Assembly: GCA_021825285.1 (NCBI GenBank)
Contig: JAKAHW010000010.1
Location: 1 to 15,059, forward strand
Direction: 5' to 3'
Length of the DNA: 15,059 nt
Source: a bacterium
GTDB lineage: Bacteria > Patescibacteria > Microgenomatia > Levybacterales > GWA1-39-11
Positions 1-6,784 of the stretch are shown here, piece after piece. The position numbers and the translations under genes were made by a program. The notes beneath the pieces were generated by a model. That model saw only the letters and a list, made by a program, of their open reading frames with translations, ran no database searches and was not told the DNA's origin. Each line of letters opens with the position of its first letter. The first letter of the stretch is position 1.

Positions 1-528
1 GTTCTTTTTACAAGAACTCAAAGCCTTGAGTCAGACGTAAAACAGATTTTTGGAGGAGTAATTGACGAAACTATAAATTTTCTTACAATCAAACCTGAGT
101 CAAACGAAACAGTAAAGTTAAATTTTTCTACCAAATCTTATACGGTTGATAAATCTGCTGAAAATGAAATGTTGGTCCTTGTTAATAATCAGAGACAGAG
201 AGTCGGACTTCCCCCTTTAAGGGTGGATGTGGCTTTGGTTGAAGCAGCCAGAAGTCATGGGAAAGATATGCTTGAGCGCGGTTATTTTTCCCACTACACA
301 CCTGAAGGCTACTCGCCTTTTGATAGGCTCGACAAAGACCAAATTTCATACACCTATGCCGGAGAAAATCTTGCCTTGGCGCCGGATGTTCAAATCGCAA
401 TGGATGGTTTGATGAAAAGCAAGGGACATCGGGAAAATATTTTATCTCCAAACTTTAGAAAGGTTGGGATTGGCATTTTAAATGCCGGAATATACGGAGA
501 AATGTTTGTTCAAGAATTTACCGATTAG
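1..528 (+). CDS. CAP (SCP/PR-1/YkwD-like) domain protein, 5' truncated; probable C-terminal part of a CvpA-CAP protein
   Basis: The reading frame is open from base 1, so the gene begins outside the window; the ATG at 169 is internal. From about base 160 the protein is a CAP domain. Visible landmarks are the helix ending SHGKDM (His at 256-258), YFSH, AGENLA (Glu at 364-366) and GHRENIL (His at 427-429), followed by the closing strands KVGIGI and GEMFVQEF. These His and Glu residues correspond to the conserved CAP cavity. The preceding ~55 residues (containing NFLTIKPESNE) resemble the linker that joins an N-terminal CvpA membrane domain to a CAP domain in Microgenomates proteins; that part is recalled and inferred, since the membrane portion is not visible. 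CAP proteins of bacteria are usually extracytoplasmic and of unclear biochemical role. The stop codon overlaps the stop of the convergent ATPase gene by 4 bp. Confidence 0.85.
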   Translation, partial: VLFTRTQSLESDVKQIFGGVIDETINFLTIKPESNETVKLNFSTKSYTVDKSAENEMLVLVNNQRQRVGLPPLRVDVALVEAARSHGKDMLERGYFSHYTPEGYSPFDRLDKDQISYTYAGENLALAPDVQIAMDGLMKSKGHRENILSPNFRKVGIGILNAGIYGEMFVQEFTD

Positions 529-2303
529 AGTCTGCTTGCCCGAAGAGCGTTAATAATAACCGCAACATCAATTGCCTCCTGTAATACAGCCCCGATTAGT
601 GGGGGAATAAGCCCAACAGATGCGAAAACCATACCCCCTATACTTATTCCGATTCCCCACAAGATGCTTTGCAAGGCAATGTCTATTGTTCCTTTGGAAA
701 TTTTGAAAGAATCAAGAACTAGTGAAAAGTCATTTCCTAAAAAGACAATGTCTGCTGCCTCTGAAGCGGCTGTTTGTTCCTCATTTGAAAAAACAATTCC
801 TACATCGGCAAGCGCAAGTGCGGGAGCATCATTTATCCCATCCCCAACCATCGCAGTAATTTTTCCCTCTTTCTTCAATTCCTTAATCCCTTTCTGTTTG
901 TCTTCAGGCTTACACTCAGCTTTTAAATTTATACTTTCACCAAGCAGCCCAACTACTTTTTCGGCTGCTTCTTTTTTGTCACCTGTAAAAATATGAATTT
1001 CTATTCCCATTTTTTTGAGCGCTTTTATTATTTCTTTGGAATCCTCTTTTATTTCATCTTCAAATTTAAAAATTCCAATTTTACTCTTCTCTTGGAAGAG
1101 CTCTATTAACATCCCTTCTTCCTCGCCTTTTTTTAGTGTATAAGTTTTTCCGTTTACATTTCCAGCTATTCCTGAACCTATTTTTTCGCTAACTTTTTTT
1201 GATGAAAAAACAGAAGCGTTTTTTTCTCTTGCAAAAGTGACAACGGCTTTTGCCAATGGATGGAGAGAATTTCTTTCAATTGCCTCTGCTATTCCAAGAA
1301 GTTCATTATCTTTAAGCTTTGACAGATTACTAAACTCTACGAGTTTTGGTTTCCCCAGCGTAATAGTTCCCGTCTTGTCAAAAATAAATGCTTTAGCGCG
1401 CGATAAAGCTTCAATACTTGCAAGCTTTTTGACTATTACTCTTTTTTTTGCTGATGCACTCACTCCGCCCATCAAGGCAATTGGAGTTGCAAGGATTAAA
1501 GGACAGGGAGTTGCTATCACAAGAACTGCTAATACCTGATGCAGGCTTCCTGAGATAATGTAGGCAAAGCCGGCTATTACAGCTGTTATTAAAGTAAAGA
1601 TAGTGCTGTATTTATCTGCCAGTCTAATTAAAGGAGCCTTTTCCCCTTGAGCATTTTTTACCATTTCAATTATTTTGTTGTAGGTTGAATTTTCCTGGGT
1701 GCTTGTTACTTTTATGATAATTACGTCTCCTACGTTAATTGTCCCGCTTCTTATTTGGTCTCCTTCAAACTTTTCCATAAGATATGGTTCTCCTGTCAAA
1801 GAAGACTCGTCTGTTAATGCAGATTGTGACGTCAAGATTCCATCCAGTCCAATGACCTCCCCTCTCTTAACTAATATTTCTTCTCCTGTTTTTACATTGC
1901 TTATTATTTCTTTTCTTCCGGCTTTCCCATTTTCCCAAAGAGTTATGTCGTTTGGTATGCGGTCAACCAGTTTTGTAAGGCTTTTTTTTGCTTGAGCTAC
2001 CCCATAATCTTCAAGAGTTCTTCCACTTGAAATCATAAGGGCAATAACAGCTGCAACAAGATATTCTCCCGTTACAACGGAGACAATAATTGCAAGTATG
2101 GCGATATAATCTAGAGCAAACTGTTTTCTTAAAAGTGCTCCTAAAGTATCTTTGAAGAGTTCGTAGCTTCCAAGGGCAATAATTACGAGAATAAATAATT
2201 CTTTATACCCTGTTTTAAAAAATAATAGGACAAGATATAAAATAATCCCGATAAGCACTATTAAAGGAATTTTAAAACTTGTAATAAAGGTATTTAATTT
2301 CAT
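525..2303 (-). CDS. P1B-type heavy-metal-transporting ATPase, TPC-motif subgroup, no N-terminal metal-binding domain
   Basis: A 592-residue P-type ATPase with all core motifs: actuator-domain TGE at 170-172, phosphorylation site D309 in DKTGT, nucleotide-binding H348-P349, and hinge GDGIND at 487-492. The metal-site helix reads ATPCPLILATP (T265-P266-C267). TPC in place of CPC or SPC is the signature placed in subgroup 1B-5 of the Arguello scheme, whose characterised member Nia has been linked to nickel and iron. Membrane segments are visible near 11-30, 35-50, 62-95, 232-252, 254-280 and 543-588. There is no N-terminal HMA domain, no His-rich stretch and no C-terminal hemerythrin-like domain. 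The cargo cannot be read from sequence; Ni, Fe, Co or Zn efflux from the cytoplasm are candidates. It starts inside the DUF4012 stop (ATGA, 2300-2303), so translation is probably coupled. I see no metal-sensing regulator beside it. Confidence 0.92.
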   Translation of the reverse strand: MKLNTFITSFKIPLIVLIGIILYLVLLFFKTGYKELFILVIIALGSYELFKDTLGALLRKQFALDYIAILAIIVSVVTGEYLVAAVIALMISSGRTLEDYGVAQAKKSLTKLVDRIPNDITLWENGKAGRKEIISNVKTGEEILVKRGEVIGLDGILTSQSALTDESSLTGEPYLMEKFEGDQIRSGTINVGDVIIIKVTSTQENSTYNKIIEMVKNAQGEKAPLIRLADKYSTIFTLITAVIAGFAYIISGSLHQVLAVLVIATPCPLILATPIALMGGVSASAKKRVIVKKLASIEALSRAKAFIFDKTGTITLGKPKLVEFSNLSKLKDNELLGIAEAIERNSLHPLAKAVVTFAREKNASVFSSKKVSEKIGSGIAGNVNGKTYTLKKGEEEGMLIELFQEKSKIGIFKFEDEIKEDSKEIIKALKKMGIEIHIFTGDKKEAAEKVVGLLGESINLKAECKPEDKQKGIKELKKEGKITAMVGDGINDAPALALADVGIVFSNEEQTAASEAADIVFLGNDFSLVLDSFKISKGTIDIALQSILWGIGISIGGMVFASVGLIPPLIGAVLQEAIDVAVIINALRASRL

Positions 2304-4963
2304 CTATCGGTTTTTTTAAGCTTCATTTTAAATTCTTTGTCTTGACTAATAGTGTCAGATATTCTTATCTCTCCGGGTCGAGTTTCCGCGTTTTGCACTT
2401 CGAATGGTGCAATAGACGGATTATAAATTATAGAAAGATCAAAAGGCAACACTTCAACTCCCGGCTGCTTATAAACAAGAAGCGAATAGGAAAAAAGGTT
2501 TTTTACCGGAACGGTCAAACCATTTTTATAGATAACCTCTACTGTTTTTTTTGAGCTTTTAGGGACTGTAGTTATAAAACCCATTAACTGCTTGTTTTTA
2601 TCTTGAACTGAATCGACTTCAAGGCCTGAAGGAGGAGCAAATATTTTTGATTCGTAAATCTTAAAGTCAGTGACAGCGGAAGCTATTTTTTCTTCTTTTC
2701 CGTCAATCTTGATGGAATTAATTTTACTTCCTAAAGGAGCAATAATTCGTAAATATGTTTTATAATCATTTTTTTGGCTTGTATTTTCAAATTCTATTAT
2801 TGCTTTTGATGTGAGATCTTTCTGATCCAGATTTAAGACATATTCAACTTTTCTTTTTACATCAGCATTCACCTTATTTATTCCGATGTTTGCTTCATTT
2901 ATAGAAAAAATATCGTTTAATTGATCGGGTTTACTATCTCTTAAATCAGTAAAGCTTCCTGAAAATCCATTTACATTAAACAGTTTTTGAATAGAGTTGG
3001 TATTAAACACAAAAAGAATTCGTTTTTCTGAAAGAAGCTTTGGGAGAATTTTCAAGATTTTAAAATAGTTTTCAGGATTCTTCTCAAGCTTAAGAGTTAT
3101 TTGGTTAAAAAGTGCGTTTAGCACGTCTTTTTTTCCTGTTGAGCCGGGAAAGAATTTGTCTTCTATCGTGCTTTGTAAAAATTCAAAAGCATTATTTTCA
3201 TCAATTGTTTTATTGTACCCGGGAAGTTTAATTGGACCAATTTCTTTAATGATTTGTTTAATTGATGTGAAATTAATTCCTATTACTCCATCGATTTGCT
3301 TTTGAGTTTCAAGGTTATATATCTGAGCAGCATTAGAAGCAGCAATTTCAAAGTCTGGATTAAAATTGGTGTCCCGTAAATATAGATGGGGCTGTAAGAA
3401 TCTTCTTATAATATAATTTGGTTCAATATGCGCCTTTAGCTGTCCGTCCAGTTCATAAACATCCTTAATTTTTATTTCCTTCATCCTTCCTTTTGATATT
3501 GTCAGTTCACCAATAGAACCAATGAAGCCTCCGGTAGGTCTAAGCTCACCGTCATTTTGGAACAAAAGAAGATAATTTTTGTCTTTATCAAAGCCTAAAA
3601 CCTGAGGAAGAACAGGCCCGAGGCTTAATAGATTTGTTAACTCTTTGTTTGTTAAATTATTAAGATTATCATTATTGCTTTCAAGCTTTAACTGTTCGGT
3701 CCTAAAGTATAGGTAATATAGATCAGATAATAGTTTTTCAAACTTTTCCCTTTCAACTCCCCTCGAAAGTTTATCAATTATTTCAAGATCCGATACCCCT
3801 TGTTTTACAATTTGGCTTACTTGTGTTGCTAAAACTAAGTCGGATACATTATTGCTTAAAATTTTTGCCTGCGAAGCAAGAACTATACTTGGCTCCGCTA
3901 AAGAGAGGAAATTTTGGGAGACTTTTATTGTTGTTAGAGCCTTTGGAAGATTCCCTTGTTTAAATTCGGAAACGCCGGTTTTAAAAGTCGAAATCCCAAG
4001 CAACAATGACGATGAAACAATTAATACATAAAAGATAAAAGAAACAATAAATGCAGAAATTAGAAATCTATTAGTCAGTACTTTTTGTGGAGTTTTCTTA
4101 ATTGAATTTATCCTCTCAAGTATTGGTTGATTTTCTTTTTCTTCTTCGAAACCTTTCTCGCTTAAAATTCTTAAGCTTTTTTCAAATCCTACAAAGAATT
4201 CGTCCAAGTATTCAGGGATAAACCCAAACTTTGTTTTAATATCCTGCTCTATTTGACCATAAGTTTGATTCTCTTCTGCATTTTTTTCTTGTTTAAATTT
4301 TATTTCTAGATCTGGCTCTACCCTCTTTATCAAGTGAATGGCTGATACTAATGTTTGCGGATGATTGTAAAAGAGATTGAATATTTTGGCAGTTTTAAAA
4401 TTTGAAAAAAGAATTTGGTTTATTCCTTCAATTGCGTCGTCTAAAAATATTGTGAAGAGCGGTTCTAAATCATTTCCCGAAAGAGTGACGCTTTTCTTTA
4501 AAAATGCGTTTTGTATAATTTTCGAGGTTTTAGATTTTAACGCGCTTTTATCATAGATATCTCCTGTTAAAACAAATCTTACATTTTCATTTCTATTATA
4601 CTCAAGAATTGCGTCGTAGAAATCAGAAGCAAAGTTCACATCAACAAGTATTAACGTCTTGGCGTTGTCTTCAATTGCTTTCGGCAAAATATGTTGTAGG
4701 TATTTTTTATCTTTGATGTCAGAAAGAAATACAATTGCAAAGTCAATTTTTTCCTCAAGATTCTTGAGAAGATATGCAGACTCTGGAAGTAATTTATAGT
4801 ATTTTTTTGGTTCGTGTTTTTCTTCTGTCTCGGAATCGGTTAGGTGAAGAATTTTAAAATCTCTGATAAATTTGTCAATTAACTCTTTTGCCAGCAGATT
4901 ATTACCGCAAATGAATATAATAGGTTCTTCTTTTTCAATTGTTTCAAGAATATGTTTGGGCAT
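2300..4963 (-). CDS. DUF4012-domain membrane protein with N-terminal Rossmann-like region
   Basis: An 887-residue protein. Residues 14-160 alternate hydrophobic strands and helices (IIFICGNN near 15-22, then TLILVDV and VRFVLTGDIYD), which looks like a Rossmann-type domain, though the glycine motif is degenerate. One clear transmembrane segment lies at about 300-323. The following extracytoplasmic part contains the hallmark DUF4012 stretch: LLLFQNDGELRPTGGF at 465-480, then a GRMKEIKIKDVYELDG-type segment. The C-terminal ~250 residues are beta-rich. DUF4012 proteins are common in CPR and some Gram-positive genomes, and their function is unknown; cell-envelope or polysaccharide roles have been suggested from context. 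The ATG is supported by a promoter (4970-4998) that would start transcription at or next to it. The gene overlaps the downstream metal ATPase by 4 nt. Confidence 0.88.
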   Translation of the reverse strand: MPKHILETIEKEEPIIFICGNNLLAKELIDKFIRDFKILHLTDSETEEKHEPKKYYKLLPESAYLLKNLEEKIDFAIVFLSDIKDKKYLQHILPKAIEDNAKTLILVDVNFASDFYDAILEYNRNENVRFVLTGDIYDKSALKSKTSKIIQNAFLKKSVTLSGNDLEPLFTIFLDDAIEGINQILFSNFKTAKIFNLFYNHPQTLVSAIHLIKRVEPDLEIKFKQEKNAEENQTYGQIEQDIKTKFGFIPEYLDEFFVGFEKSLRILSEKGFEEEKENQPILERINSIKKTPQKVLTNRFLISAFIVSFIFYVLIVSSSLLLGISTFKTGVSEFKQGNLPKALTTIKVSQNFLSLAEPSIVLASQAKILSNNVSDLVLATQVSQIVKQGVSDLEIIDKLSRGVEREKFEKLLSDLYYLYFRTEQLKLESNNDNLNNLTNKELTNLLSLGPVLPQVLGFDKDKNYLLLFQNDGELRPTGGFIGSIGELTISKGRMKEIKIKDVYELDGQLKAHIEPNYIIRRFLQPHLYLRDTNFNPDFEIAASNAAQIYNLETQKQIDGVIGINFTSIKQIIKEIGPIKLPGYNKTIDENNAFEFLQSTIEDKFFPGSTGKKDVLNALFNQITLKLEKNPENYFKILKILPKLLSEKRILFVFNTNSIQKLFNVNGFSGSFTDLRDSKPDQLNDIFSINEANIGINKVNADVKRKVEYVLNLDQKDLTSKAIIEFENTSQKNDYKTYLRIIAPLGSKINSIKIDGKEEKIASAVTDFKIYESKIFAPPSGLEVDSVQDKNKQLMGFITTVPKSSKKTVEVIYKNGLTVPVKNLFSYSLLVYKQPGVEVLPFDLSIIYNPSIAPFEVQNAETRPGEIRISDTISQDKEFKMKLKKTDR

Positions 4964-4969
4964 TAACTA

Positions 4970-4998
4970 ATTCTTGCAAAAAGAGGTATGTTTGGCAA
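4970..4998 (-). promoter_or_regulatory. Predicted sigma70-type promoter of the DUF4012-ATPase operon
   Basis: On the minus strand, a -35 TTGCCA (4993-4998, 5 of 6 consensus) and a -10 AAGAAT (4970-4975, 4 of 6) are separated by 17 nt. An extended -10 TGC lies directly before AAGAAT. Only 6 nt separate the -10 from the ATG at 4963, so transcription would begin at or within a base of the start codon. No Shine-Dalgarno sequence precedes the ATG, which agrees with a leaderless mRNA. Confidence 0.5.
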
Positions 4999-5003
4999 GG
5001 TGT

Positions 5004-5423
5004 CTAAACAAGACCGTCAAGAGCCAGATTCACCATTTTGTCGGCCTCTGTGTTGGATTCTCTTCGAATTGCGGTAAACTTAACGTTTCCCTTTATTTCT
5101 TCAATGAGGTTTCTTGCTGTAAAAAATAAATTCCTTAAATTTTCGTTTTTAACTTTATAAGCTCCGTTTAGTTGAGAGGTGACTAATTCTGAATCAAGAA
5201 AAAAATCTATGTTTGGATTTTCGACTTTTGAATTTTCTTTTATCCATCTCAATGCGGATATAACTCCCATATATTCTGCAACATTATTAGTATTAATACC
5301 GATTCTTTCTCCTTTTTCAAAAATCAATTTTTTATTTTGGTCGTATATAACAAAACCGTATGCTGCTTCTCCGGGATTACCGCGTGAGCCTCCGTCAGAG
5401 TTTATAAAAAAGTCTTGTTTCAT
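5004..5423 (-). CDS. rnhA: Ribonuclease HI family protein
   Basis: A 139-residue RNase H-fold enzyme expected to cleave the RNA strand of RNA-DNA hybrids (Okazaki primers, R-loops) using two metal ions. It has the motifs DGGSRGNPG (D10), NNVAEY (E50), DSEL (D77) and EADKMVN (D128), giving the complete D-E-D-D metal-binding set. The length is close to the short RNase HI types of Gram-positives and archaea, and it lacks the basic protrusion of E. coli RnhA and any N-terminal hybrid-binding domain. The ATG at 5421-5423 is preceded by a GAAAGG ribosome binding site (5428-5433) with 4-nt spacing, which fixes the start. It lies upstream of the DUF4012 gene, which appears to have its own promoter just after the rnhA stop. 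The gene symbol is by family; the short archaeal-like type could carry another name. Confidence 0.92.
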   Translation of the reverse strand: MKQDFFINSDGGSRGNPGEAAYGFVIYDQNKKLIFEKGERIGINTNNVAEYMGVISALRWIKENSKVENPNIDFFLDSELVTSQLNGAYKVKNENLRNLFFTARNLIEEIKGNVKFTAIRRESNTEADKMVNLALDGLV

Positions 5424-5460
5424 ATTGCCTTTCTATTATTTTTCACAAGTTGTAAAACTA

Positions 5461-5489
5461 ATTCTTGCATAAAACCTTTCGTAAAACAA
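5461..5489 (-). promoter_or_regulatory. Predicted promoter of the RNase HI gene
   Basis: The minus strand has TTGTTT (5484-5489) and AAGAAT (5461-5466) 17 nt apart, with an extended -10 TGC before the second hexamer. The expected start near 5454 leaves a leader of about 30 nt that contains the GAAAGG ribosome binding site at 5428-5433. The -10 is weak (4 of 6). Its flanks share 14 bases, TGCAAGAATTAGTT, with the DUF4012 promoter. Confidence 0.4.
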
Positions 5490-5500
5490 TGTTTAATCCC

Positions 5501-5529
5501 TTGTTTTTATATGTTTCTTAAAATATAAT
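5501..5529 (+). promoter_or_regulatory. Predicted leaderless promoter of the mini carbonic anhydrase gene
   Basis: TTGTTT (5501-5506) and a perfect TATAAT (5524-5529) are spaced by 17 nt. The -10 ends 7 nt before the ATG at 5537, so the transcript would begin at or next to the start codon. No Shine-Dalgarno sequence is present. It lies back-to-back with the RNase HI promoter in the 113-bp divergent gap. Confidence 0.6.
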
Positions 5530-5536
5530 TTTTTCT

Positions 5537-5932
5537 ATGTCAGATAGTCACGGAACTTTTTTTACCGGTGTTGGTTGTATGGATGGACGAGTCCAAAAAG
5601 TAATTGCTGATTTTGGTAAAGAAAAATTTAATGCAGAATATCCGGATACAATTACGGAGGCAGGACTCGTTGGAAAACTTGCAGTGGAGGAAGACGGAAG
5701 CCTTTTGTTTGAGTCAATTAAACAAAAAATTTTAATTTCCCTTGAAAAACATCATAGTCGGGGAATTGTAGTTCACGGACACGAAGAATGTGCAGGAAAT
5801 CCCGTAAGCGAAGAGCAACACTTAGAAGATATAAATAAAACTTGTGAGCAAATAAAAAAAATGGTTCCTGAAGGAACACAAATAATCCCCGTTTACGTAA
5901 AAGTTAACCCCCCAAGGGTAGAAAGGGCTTAA
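5537..5932 (+). CDS. Mini beta-carbonic-anhydrase-like zinc protein
   Basis: A 131-residue protein with the beta-class carbonic anhydrase metal and catalytic signature: GCMDGRVQ gives Cys14 plus the Asp16-Arg18 dyad (CxDxR), and HGHEECAGNP gives His82 and Cys85 (HxxC). In beta-CAs these are the Cys-His-Cys zinc ligands and the Asp-Arg pair that interconvert CO2 and bicarbonate. The protein is far shorter than ordinary beta-CAs (about 200 residues or more): it lacks the N-terminal helical arm and the C-terminal extension. Similar very short CA-like proteins with CMDGR and CAGNP motifs occur in CPR genomes (recalled, not searched). No signal peptide is seen, so it is probably cytoplasmic. The strong TATAAT promoter places transcription start at the ATG. 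Activity is uncertain; a non-CA zinc role is possible. The next gene follows after 64 nt. Confidence 0.68.
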   Translation: MSDSHGTFFTGVGCMDGRVQKVIADFGKEKFNAEYPDTITEAGLVGKLAVEEDGSLLFESIKQKILISLEKHHSRGIVVHGHEECAGNPVSEEQHLEDINKTCEQIKKMVPEGTQIIPVYVKVNPPRVERA

Positions 5933-5996
5933 AATTTTGGAGTAGGTGCATTAAAAGAAGAGGTTATCTCAAATCTCCCTCTTTTGGAATGAGTAA

Positions 5997-6779
5997 ATGG
6001 ATTTTGGTAAAATACCATCAATGAATGTATTAGCAGAAAGAAATTACGAAAGGGGTTTGTTTCCTTTCAATGAAAGAGTAAGACAAATTTCTGTTGCAGA
6101 AAAAGCATGGAATGAAAACCTAAGAGATCTTCGTTTTTTTCACGGTACGTCGGCGACCTTTGTAGATAGTTTAAAAGCTAATGGAATTTCTCCATTTGAT
6201 ATTGTTTATGATAAAAATCTTTTGATGGAATTAGCTAATGCTGTAAAAATTACTGATCCGGGACATTCTCCATATTTTGTCCGCCTTGCTGAAAAACAAT
6301 CAGTTCACGTTTCTAATTCTTTTTCACATAGTTTGGATTTTGCCCTACAAGGACCAGAAGCAATAAGGGACGTATTATTTTTTTGCTCATCTGTTTTACA
6401 ATCTGACCGAAGAAGAAATTTAAGTCCTGAAGTTATTAACATTCTATGTAAGACAGAGAAATATTTGGCAAATATGTTAGCTTCTCGTCAGCCTATGGTA
6501 ATAGCTGTTAAAAAAGAATCCAGAGTAGTAAAAAAACATTTACACAAAGAGTGGCCAAGATTATTTTCTCTTGCCTATGACAAAAGTTTTTTTATCAGAG
6601 AAGTGGGGCAACTTGTGAGGTTAGGAGAAAGTGAAGAATCTGCAGTTGAAGGCTTACTTGATAATATTGATGAACAATTTAATGACCTTGAAATATTTGA
6701 AACAATTCCGTCTGAGGATTTTGATAAATATATTATGGGTGGCGAATTGGATTTACTAAAAAGGTTATGTAATATTTAA
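5997..6779 (+). CDS. Uncharacterised protein, possible ADP-ribosyltransferase / RNA 2'-phosphotransferase-like fold
   Basis: 260 residues, no signal peptide or membrane segment. I do not recognise a named family. FFHGTS at 47-52 followed by a helix and ANGISPF resembles the first strand of the ART fold (H-G-T). QSVHVSNSFSHSLDFA at 101-116 resembles the 'VYLSxxxxxAxxYA' second element. MVIAVKKES at 157-165 would be the following strand, and FETIPSEDFDKYIM at 234-247 resembles the 'IPPE' strand carrying the late conserved acidic residue (E240). This order matches H-x-E type ART-like proteins, including Tpt1-like enzymes, but the central insert (116-156) is long and the assignment is inference. 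An in-frame TAA at 5994-5996 makes ATG 5997 the earliest start; ATG 6021 is the alternative. No Shine-Dalgarno is visible. It lies 64 nt after the carbonic anhydrase gene and is probably co-transcribed with it. Confidence 0.7.
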   Translation: MDFGKIPSMNVLAERNYERGLFPFNERVRQISVAEKAWNENLRDLRFFHGTSATFVDSLKANGISPFDIVYDKNLLMELANAVKITDPGHSPYFVRLAEKQSVHVSNSFSHSLDFALQGPEAIRDVLFFCSSVLQSDRRRNLSPEVINILCKTEKYLANMLASRQPMVIAVKKESRVVKKHLHKEWPRLFSLAYDKSFFIREVGQLVRLGESEESAVEGLLDNIDEQFNDLEIFETIPSEDFDKYIMGGELDLLKRLCNI

Positions 6780-6784
6780 TATAA

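Noticed and set aside
2300..2303. Alternative genetic code (TGA as glycine, as in some CPR lineages)
   Set aside because: TGA ends the DUF4012 gene exactly at an ATGA overlap, and no recognised gene has an internal TGA.
5958..5983. Hairpin AAGAGG / CCTCTT as a terminator after the mini carbonic anhydrase
   Set aside because: Only 6 bp with a 14-nt loop and no U-run after the stem; the Ts belong to the stem.
5930..5990. In-frame continuation after the mini carbonic anhydrase stop (19 codons, starting NFGVGALKEEV), suggesting a broken longer gene
   Set aside because: The protein already ends at a length expected of the short CA-like proteins, and the tail shows no recognisable family sequence. 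Reads could still test the TAA at 5930.
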